DNA of 64,000 bases from Parasediminibacterium sp051861445. GTDB lineage: Bacteria > Bacteroidota > Bacteroidia > Chitinophagales > Chitinophagaceae. The notes under the pieces were generated by a model. It saw nothing but the letters and a program-made list of their open reading frames with translations. It had not been told where the DNA came from and searched no databases. The translations under genes were made by a program, and so were the position numbers. Shown one piece after another: positions 53,501 through 62,000 of this stretch (position 1 is its first letter; every line of letters starts with the position of its first letter). Where the stretch lies: positions 34,418 through 98,417 of the forward strand of contig JBHYCS010000016.1 in NCBI GenBank assembly GCA_051861445.1. The letters run 5' to 3'.

Positions 53501-55603
53501 TTATTAACAGCATTGGCAAAACGAGGCTACAGTATGTTAGGCCATCCTACCATTAAAGCATTTGCAAAAAAATATTATCCTGCCGTTTTACAACCTTTTG
53601 GCTATAGTATGGTTGGAACAGATTTATTGGGAGGAACAGGTTTTCTAGGATTCAATAGTCAATATGTAAGTGCTGCACATGGTGGATGGAAGCACATGCT
53701 TTCATTAGATATGATGAGTTTAAAATGGATTTTCCCCAACGATACTACCATCGATTTTTTATGGAAAAATTATGTACAGCGTACACATGCAGGTGGTGCA
53801 TCTACTTCGTTTAGCTATTATTATCAAAACTTAATGGGAGCATCTTTTGGGCAAGGTACTTATTGGAATTTTTTATTTGCAGCCCCCTTTGTAAGCGATT
53901 ACAGCAACACACCTTTTTTAACACAAGCTCAAAGTATTTACAACAACAATAGAATGTACTTTGATAGTTTAGGCGGATTTGCAGTAATGCGTAGCGGTTT
54001 CGATACGTTAAGTGCTGCTTTATATTATCACAATAGAACCGATTTAGGCGGACATACTTATGGCAATAAAAATGATATTGTTTACAGTGCTTTGGGTAGA
54101 ATATGGATTCCTCGTGTATTTAGCAATGCCAATTCAAATGCACCATTATCGTCAGGTACAAGTGTTGCATCTACCATATTAATCAATAATACAGGGCAAA
54201 GTGTAGATACTACTGCTGCACAAAATTTAGCTATACTACCTGTTCCTGGAAAAATTGTCGATTATAAAAATGCACCTCTGTTTCAAAGTGTTGCAGGCGA
54301 TGCAAAAGATGCATATAGCTATGCATGGTCTTATTTATTTGGTGGATATACAGGCGACAATCCTTTGCTTGGGGGTAATTATACTAAGGTAATGCAATCT
54401 TTAAATAGCTATCGATTTGCAAAATATTATAGTTTCGATGATGTGCCATTGTACAACAAACTAACACAAGGAAACTATTCTTGGGCTGCCGGACCTCGTT
54501 ATTATAGAACAGTTTCAACCCCTTGGTTAAATGGTGTGGTAAATAAAGTATTTAGAACGGTGGCTATGGTTACAGATCCGAATCCTTATGTAATTGTAGC
54601 CGATGATGTACAGAAAGATAATTCTGTAAACAACTATAAATGGATTGCTCAAATAGCCAATGATTTAACTATAGAAAGTGTTGTGGTAAACCTAAGCGAT
54701 AACAATTATAGAAATGATATCATTTTTAGAGAACCATCATCAACAGGAAATAGACGTTTTTTGGTAAGAGTATTGAATAATAATGGAGCTGTAAGTCCAT
54801 CATTGCCTGCATATATCGATTCTATTCGTAATCCTATCAATAATATTTCTCCAAATAATTTATTGCCTCGTTTGGTAGTTGAAAGCAATAGCGTAGACCC
54901 ACAATTTAAAATACTGCTCTATGCGTTTAGAAGTGGCGATGCTTTACCTATTACTCATTGGAATGCTGCACATGATCGTATTTTTATTACCAATAGTGGA
55001 ACAACAAGAACCATTACTTTCCCTGTAGATTCTGCAGGAAGAACCAATATTCATTTGTTTGAAGGAATATTACCTGTAGAAGTTACAGCAAGTGGAACGG
55101 TAATACAATCGGCTCAAGCTAAAATTGCATTTACCGTAAAAGAACAAACCAATGTAGCACAGTATGCTATAGAAAAAAGTATCAATGGAACGAGTTTTAG
55201 TGCCATACATACTTGTAAAGCAACCAATCGATTAAACGATGCTTATTCATTTATTGATATCAGTTTTCTTCAAAATGCATACTATAGAATTAAAATTTTC
55301 TTGAAAGATGGAAGTGTTCGATATAGCAATACAGTTTACTTACAAGCTCAACGAACTGATGTAATTAAAGTATATCCGAATCCTATGATTACCAATCAAA
55401 TTCAGGTTCAATTTCCAAGCACTCAAAATGGTGTTTATCATATTTTGTTATCAGATATAAATGGCAAACAAGTATTCAGTAAAAATTATGTATTAACCAA
55501 TCAACAACAGTTAACCATAGAATTGCCAATGATTACAAAAGGGGCTTACCAATTATTGCTATCTAGTAAAAAATATGTGTATAAGGCCAAATTATTCAAG
55601 TAA
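50540..55603 (+). CDS. Giant T9SS-exported heparinase II/III-like polysaccharide lyase
   Basis: A 1687-residue secreted protein. Signal peptide ends near TTAQN. Residues 30-290 form a LamG/concanavalin-like unit (KINLWLDATDANTITISAGT). One or two FnIII-like units follow to about 690. Residues about 700-1080 are an alpha/alpha toroid (HPRIYCNPEDSTSIKWRFQN; LQMAMIYDFLYDQMTVNQRD). Then comes the heparinase II/III-type beta domain with YHNRTDLGGHTYGNKNDIVY and GRIWIPRVF, where H and D residues fit the family's catalytic region. The last 75 residues (VYPNPMITNQIQVQFPS to YKAKLFK) are a T9SS type-A sorting domain. It should cleave an acidic glycan by beta-elimination at the cell surface; substrate not deducible. 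It is probably repressed by a LacI-family protein. Confidence 0.85.
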   Translation: MMNYFYKITLISLFSTLTIFHTTAQNYFPAGLPKSKINLWLDATDANTITISAGTVTRWTDKANNLQANSPGTSFNPTINSTLLSGKNVIEFEGTKSLNIADHPLLDPSRGFNLAQVVYVHPDATSNYSTATDFRVGTYSRNENPLTNVPIGTPSIALRYMTGTNDNRYRVGLARNTSSVMIGANNASFPDLSGTWNLIDNYITFTNTTDSATVIQLNGKNNIRSAYSFINSTQSVAIGNRFTNYASVHWSIGETILTGVPLLASGKKILNCYLANKWNLQANLPVELQNLYQAPSTSFTNQLIGIGTEGATDSINGTGSNNGMGFLNVNGNKGFLRESGDYLLAADNAASGTSTIGSNFTRWNRTWYIQKTDAVGYGGLVHIFFDFNSYGIPNALDTVANQYFLLFNLNNSAFNTGNNYIIPIVEFQQFASSRQLSFLVDALHLSNGYYSIVYAPKSTPISNIPLLTNFSSPSIPSIPAPIINTIVAGNKYNYVFINTDSINYDIAYFKIFVGENGAAPVLIDSVVANNKMYAHYNLVNGNQYQYFVKAVYALGKESLSSNLVTATPGIYIPQWQTTPQFAGAGRVFMKAKSVGENAAIQYFFENVSGGGKSSGYQSNSDYTDVSLINGNTYTYRFKTMDSIKGVSTESAWSQPFSVVVADSAKGGFAYKFSFVDNNSIAVPNGIGPSLYSATTIDTTGLRFIKHAPAFGIHPRIYCNPEDSTSIKWRFQNTASGRALAKYIHNITVLLQLGFGNGGTYSTSASYARDTLGNPLLANVGFTNVKPLYDSLALGDIGVVNNYSNLWGGSATKLANILSYEAFECWLFKGTIDPVTNTSYTTRAAKLARAVSVWAQKALADNTNPLSFDNRDRLGSLQMAMIYDFLYDQMTVNQRDSVRMALVAIAVKDSMDLNLVNSPSFSTVSNWATFGYEAIPLLAIEGETGYTQKNENALQAYCRVVLNFLNYGFYEQTGGPVEGIGKNQINIALLTALAKRGYSMLGHPTIKAFAKKYYPAVLQPFGYSMVGTDLLGGTGFLGFNSQYVSAAHGGWKHMLSLDMMSLKWIFPNDTTIDFLWKNYVQRTHAGGASTSFSYYYQNLMGASFGQGTYWNFLFAAPFVSDYSNTPFLTQAQSIYNNNRMYFDSLGGFAVMRSGFDTLSAALYYHNRTDLGGHTYGNKNDIVYSALGRIWIPRVFSNANSNAPLSSGTSVASTILINNTGQSVDTTAAQNLAILPVPGKIVDYKNAPLFQSVAGDAKDAYSYAWSYLFGGYTGDNPLLGGNYTKVMQSLNSYRFAKYYSFDDVPLYNKLTQGNYSWAAGPRYYRTVSTPWLNGVVNKVFRTVAMVTDPNPYVIVADDVQKDNSVNNYKWIAQIANDLTIESVVVNLSDNNYRNDIIFREPSSTGNRRFLVRVLNNNGAVSPSLPAYIDSIRNPINNISPNNLLPRLVVESNSVDPQFKILLYAFRSGDALPITHWNAAHDRIFITNSGTTRTITFPVDSAGRTNIHLFEGILPVEVTASGTVIQSAQAKIAFTVKEQTNVAQYAIEKSINGTSFSAIHTCKATNRLNDAYSFIDISFLQNAYYRIKIFLKDGSVRYSNTVYLQAQRTDVIKVYPNPMITNQIQVQFPSTQNGVYHILLSDINGKQVFSKNYVLTNQQQLTIELPMITKGAYQLLLSSKKYVYKAKLFK

Positions 55604-56025
55604 TCTGTTTTAGTACAATTGTAAAGTGCATTTTTTCTGCATCATTTTTGAAATTCATAAACACACTAGATTGATTTTAATGTCAATTGATTCTATCGTT
55701 TGAATTATTTTTTTCGAAACCGGTTTCGTGAATAAACATTGCTGTAATGCTTGATAATAATTGGAAATGTAACATTTTACAGCGTTGTTTTTTTGTTAAA
55801 TAAAACACACAGACATACCTTAGTGTAAAATATACACATTTGTGTGTGTCTGAAATGAATGATTGCTTTAAAAATGAAACATGCTATTTATGAAAAAAAG
55901 TTTACTTCAATCTACATCTGTATTGATTCTTCAATCCTGTTTTGAGCAAGCTACATGTAGCCGTTAACAGATACAACGTTATTGATTTAATTCCCCCAAA
56001 TACTTAAAATAGAATTGCTTACGAT
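55604..56025. other. 422-bp regulatory intergenic region
   Basis: Contains operator copy 2 (55715-55728) and GT/CA-rich partly self-complementary stretches at 55802-55855. A 25-codon frame at 55890-55967 has a signal-like start but is too short and lacks a mature part. No RNA gene seen. Confidence 0.5.
55715..55728. promoter_or_regulatory. LacI-family-type operator palindrome (copy 2)
   Basis: CGAAACCGGTTTCG, identical to 50457-50470. The preceding 13 bases (GAATTATTTTTTT) match those before copy 1 (GAATGATATTTTT) at 11 of 13 positions. It lies 298 nt upstream of the giant repeat-protein ATG. Confidence 0.75.
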
Positions 56026-59000
56026 ATGAAAAGAAAACTCTTTTTTTTACTGTTATTGATAAATGTTTCTGTTTTTGGACAAACGACAAAATATTGGATT
56101 GGAGGTGCTTCTGGTAACTTTAATGATGCCACAAAATGGAGCTTAACATCTGGAGGTTCAAATAACACTACTGCACCAGCTTCAGGAGATAATATTATTT
56201 TTGATAATAGTACAGGCAATGCTAATCCTACTGTTAGGCTTACAGCAAGCATTGCTACTCTGGCAAGTATTACTTTTACTAGTAGTAATGTAATATTTAC
56301 TGGCCCAACTACTCAAACAACAACCGCTTCTGGCGTTGTAAGTGGTTCTAATACTGTAACTTTAAGTGCACCTAATTCAAATATTGCTGTTGGACAAACG
56401 GTAACTCTTTCTGGCACAAATGCAGGCACTTTAGCTGCAAATACTACAGTTGATGCTATAAGTGGTACAACGTTAACACTGAGTACAGCGGCAACAGGAA
56501 ACTCTTCAGCTGTGGGAACATTAACTTTTACTTATAGTGCTGGTTCCTCGATTACAACGACATCAATGACAGTTACAAGCAGTCAAGTAACTTTTATTGA
56601 TAATGTTACCGTCAATTCTGAGTTAACTTTCTCTGGAACTAACCCTAGAATTTTGCACAATACCTTTCAGTACGGTCGCCCATTTACTATTGGCAATGGC
56701 AGTGCTTTTACATTAACTGGAAATTCAAGCACTAATTTATTTGATGGTTCTACATTTTCGCAATATACCTTTAATACAACTTCTCCATTAACTGTATTCT
56801 TTAACCCTGCCACTACTTTTGGAGGTATAACACCTACTAGAGGTATAATAACATTAGGTAGTAACCTAGCCACCCAACGATTGATATTTGGAGGTGGGGG
56901 TAATATACAAGGTTTAGTTCTAAATGGAAATACGCTAACATTGTCAAGTGGCAACACTAGTTCATTTAATGCAAATGCAAATTGCCAAGGTATTGATGCA
57001 AGTGCTACAGGTTCTACAATAGCAATTAACTCAACTGCTTCTACAGTATTAAGTACAACAAACGCAAATATTTTTTTTAAACCATCTACCACTGTAGAAA
57101 ACTTAATACTAAATTCTAGTGGTAATTTTATTGCACCACAAGCAGTAACAGTAAGACACTTAACACTCACCAATGGTACTTACACCAATACTAATAACGT
57201 AACCATACTAGATGGTGGTTCAATAACTAGGGCAAACAACGCTGCAACATTAAGTGCTGCTCCAATATTTGGAACCAATTCAGCACATCGTGTTAACATA
57301 AATATTACCGCTACTTGTACTTCAGGTAACGAACTTTTAGGTACTACAGGTGGAATTGGTACTTTAACTATTTCAGGAACTGCGGTTTATACTTATAACC
57401 CTGCTAGTGATGTAACCTTGAATAACGGTTTAACACTTAGTGGAACCGGTGCAGGTGCATTAACAATTAGCTTAGGTAAAGCTCTAATTTTAGCAAATGG
57501 CAGCACCATTACAAGAAGTGGAACGGCTACGTTTGTTAATTCTGGAAATGGTATACAATATGGTACCCTAGCTTCACATAGAGTAAACCTTACTTATGGG
57601 GCTAATGTTACTACTTCTATTGAAGCAGCAGGCAGCATAGGTGCTATTGGAACAATGACTGTTAACGATGGAAGTACAACAACGCTTCTTGCTGGTTCAA
57701 ATATCATTGCAGATGCACTATCTGTAGGAAATGGGGTAAGTGGGATTCTTACATATCCGAACTCTATTACTATTACCACACTTACTGTGTTAAATAGCTT
57801 AACTATAAATAATAATGCTTCTTTTCAATGTGGCACACAAACAACAAGTATTGTTCATGTATTAAATGTTGGCGGCAATATTAGTGTTGGAAATGCTTCT
57901 ACATTTAATATGGCAAATAATAGTACTAGATATGTTGCATTAACATTAAATAGTAGTAGTGTTAGTAATCAAACTATTTCTTCTTCAGGTACACCAACAT
58001 TGGTAACCTTTGGTACTATTATTTTAAACAGGGGTATTTCAACTAACAAAGTTGTTTGTTCTGTTACAGCTAACACACCTGTTGCAGCTAATATTATTAC
58101 CTATACATTGGGTACTTGGGAGCAGACGGCAGGTACTTTTACTATTAGTGCAAGTTCTGCTCAAACCATGCTATCTACAGGTGGTCTTATTATAAGTGGA
58201 ACAGCTAGTTTTTCTCAATTAGGTTCTATAACTATAAATGGCATTTTTACCTTAAATACTTCTGGCACTTATACAATGGGGGCTGGTGATAATGCTTTTA
58301 TAATAACCACATCTACAGCTTTAGCTACTTTAACAGCAGGTACTCTGAATATTAATGGAAGATTATTATGTCAATCATCTGGTCGTTTAAATATTAATGG
58401 AGCTACAGTCAATTTTCCAACAGGTGGGACACTAAACACTGCAAGTAATTCTATTTTTCAAGTAACTTCTGGTGCAGCTTCTTTTACCTTTAGTAGCGGT
58501 GCATTAAATGTTAGAAGTAAAAATGGCAATCAAACTTTAGCAGATATTTTTATTGCAGCAGGTTCTATAACAGGGGGTACAATTACGGTTTCAGATGTAG
58601 ATATTTCTGTTAACATTAATCGAGCTATTTTTAATTTTGTAATTGATAATGGGAGTGGCTCTGCAACTGCTAGGTTAGTAACAAGTAATTTACAAGTAAA
58701 TAATAATTTAACTATTAATTCAGGTGCTACATTAGCTACAGGTGTAACCCTTACTACAAATGGTAATGCAACAGTGAACGGTACTTTCCAAATCAATCAA
58801 GGTGGTTGGGCAACAGGATCTGGCGTTTGGAATTATGGCACAACTGGTACTTTAGCTTTCAATAACTCAAGTGGCTCGTATGGAGTTAATGCCGACGTAT
58901 TTTGGCCATCATCTAATGGCCCTATAAATGTGAGTATATTGGGTGCAGGAGGTATTACAATGAACGTTGCAAGAACAGTTTCAGGCTTAGTACAAACGGC

Positions 59001-62000
59001 TGCAACAATTACAAATGCTAATAATCTTACCATAAATGGAACATTGAGATTAAATACTGGTGGAGCTGTTAATGCAGCACCTGTTTATGGTGCAAGCTCT
59101 ACGCTTATATATAATACAGGGGGTACATATGCAAGATTTAGAGAATTAGATACCTCAACACCGGCAAACCTTCAAATTAGCAACAATACAACTTTAAATT
59201 ACCCCAATGGTTCATCCTCTCCTGCAAGAACATTGTCAGGTAATTTAACCATTGATGCTGGTTCATCTTTGTACATGGATTTTGGTTCACCAAGTTCTAC
59301 AGGTGCATTAACAGTGGGGGGAAATGTTACTGTAAATGGTAATTTATCTTTAGGAAACCAAAATGGCGGAGATATTTATGTGGGCGGCAATTGGAGTCAT
59401 GGAGCCGGTACTTTTGCAGCCAATAATAGAGCTGTATTTTTTAATGGTGCAAACGCACAAACCATTACCAATACCAATGGTACCAACGAATCTTTTCCTT
59501 TCTTAATTATTAATAACACAAATGGAGGTGTAAGTTTAAATAGTCCAGTTACTGTTACAAATACACTTACCATCACTAGTGGTATTTTAACAACCACGAC
59601 TACTAATTTATTGAGTGTTACCAATACTGCCAATACGGCTGTGGTTGCTACCACAAGTTTTAGTGCAACTCGTTTTATCAATGGGCCTCTTGCTTGGACG
59701 CTCCCTGCTTCTACCAGTAATACCTATATTTTTCCTGTAGGTGCTGGCAGTAGTTACTATCCATTATCATTGGCTAGTCCAACTACAAGTACTGCCGGTA
59801 CCACTGTGGTACGTGTACAATCTGTTATAAGTAATTCAGGTGGTAGTGCAGATGGAACAACATTGGCTTCCATTAGTCCAAATGAATATTGGTCTATCAC
59901 GGCTTCGGTTGGCAATGTAACAGGTGGAGCCATTTCTTTAACAAGAACAGGGGTTTCTATCGGTTCATTCAATGCAATAGGTGCAAGTACAACTTTGACT
60001 GGTACTTATGTGTCTATTGGAGGAACAGCAAGTGGTTCATCTATCAATACATCAAATGCAATTAGCACCATTAATGCCGGTAGTACAGGCTTTTATGTAT
60101 TGGGAATTATTGCATCGGCAGACCCTTCCATTACAACAATTACAGGTGGCTTAACGGGTACGTCAGGATATATTGGTCAAACATTAACCATTAGTGGTTT
60201 GAACTTTACAAGTGGTGCTACGGTAACGTTTAATGGAGGAAGCGCTATTGCTACAACTTTTGTAGATGCAACTCAATTAACGGTTCTAGTACCAGCCTCA
60301 GCCACTACAGGTAATATTGTTGTAACAAGTAATAGCGTACAAACAGCTCCTTATTCTTATACTATTTTAGGATATATTACTACACAAGCAGGCGATTGGA
60401 ATACCAATAGTACTTGGTTAGGTGGGGCAATTCCTGCTATCAATACCAATACAACCATTAACCATGCAGTAACCATTAATTCAGCCGTAGCAGACCCTGC
60501 AACTTCTATAACCATTAATGCAAGTAGGTCGCTTACTTTTGGAGCATCTGGTTCAATAACTGCTACCACCATTACCAACAATGGTACAATTAGTATGGCA
60601 AGCGGTGGAACAATTACGGTTGCAGCTAGTGGAACTTTAACCAATAGTGCCACCTTTACACATGGGGCAGGTACTATTGTATTAACCAACGGTACTTCAA
60701 CATTTACCGGAATCACACAATTAAATAACATTACTATTAATGCAGGTTATAATTTTTCTGGAATAACCGTAAATGGTATCTTACAATTAAATGCCGGTGC
60801 TTTTGTAAACACAACTGCACCTACATATGCAACAGGTTCTACACTTCGATACAACACAGGCGGAACTTATGGAAGAACAACAGAATGGACAGCAACGAGT
60901 GGAGTAGGTTATCCACACCATGTTCAAATTAGTAACAATACTATTCTTGATATTGGTGCTAATAGTGGTGGTACTACTGCAAGGCAAATAGGTGGAAACT
61001 TAACTGTTGATGCTGGTAGTACACTTACCATGGCAGGGGGAACAAGTGCTTTTGGCTCACAAGCTATGTCAACTGCATTAACGGTATTGGGTAGTGTAAT
61101 CAATAATGGTACACTTACTTTATCTGGAACAAGTGGAGGAGATATTTATGTTGCTGCTAACTGGACACATACAGGCACTTTTAATGCAAATAACAGGGCA
61201 GTATTTTTTAATGGAAGCAGTAATAGTACCATTAATAGTGCTACCACTTTTAGCTTTTTACTAATTAGTAAAACTGGAGGTGCAAGTGTTACTTTAGATG
61301 CTGCAACAACGGTTTCTAATGACTTAACCATTTCTTCTGGTGCTGTTTTAGATGTAAGTACAAGCAACTTTGCTTTAAATGTTGGTGGAAACTTTAGCAA
61401 TAGCGGCACTTTTACGGCACGTAATGGAACGGTTACTTTCAATGGTTCAGGAACACAAACGCTTTTAGGATCAACTACTTTTTATAACCTATCAAAGACG
61501 AATGCTGGTACTACTTTACAGTTAACAGCAGGTACTACTCAAACAATTGATAATATTTTAACCATAACTGGTGCAGCTGGTAATTTAGTAACGCTTACGT
61601 CTACAACAGCCTCTCCAGCATTTTTAACGTTTACAACGCCAAACAATACCAATATTAGTTTCGCATCTATTTCAAATATTACCAACAATTCTACAGCAAT
61701 TACGGTAACAAACTCTACCAATGGAGGTAATAATACCAATATTACTTTCGGGGCAATCAAATGGGTGGGTGGTTCATCTGGTAATTGGGCAACCGCTGCT
61801 AATTGGAGTAGAGGTACAACTATCAATGCAAATGATGCTGTTTTATTCGATAATAGTGTACCTGCAAATGCCAATCCAACGGTTAATCTAACTGCTGTAT
61901 TAACGGTTGCAAGCATTGCATACGATAATAGTAATGTGGTGTATACAACTAGTTCACAAGCAAATATTATTACTACTACAAACATGGCTGTAACAGCATC

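Noticed and set aside
55890..55967. 25-codon frame starting MKKSLLQSTSVLILQSCFEQ
   Set aside because: It resembles a lipoprotein signal but has no mature part, and may be a decayed gene start. Too short to call.
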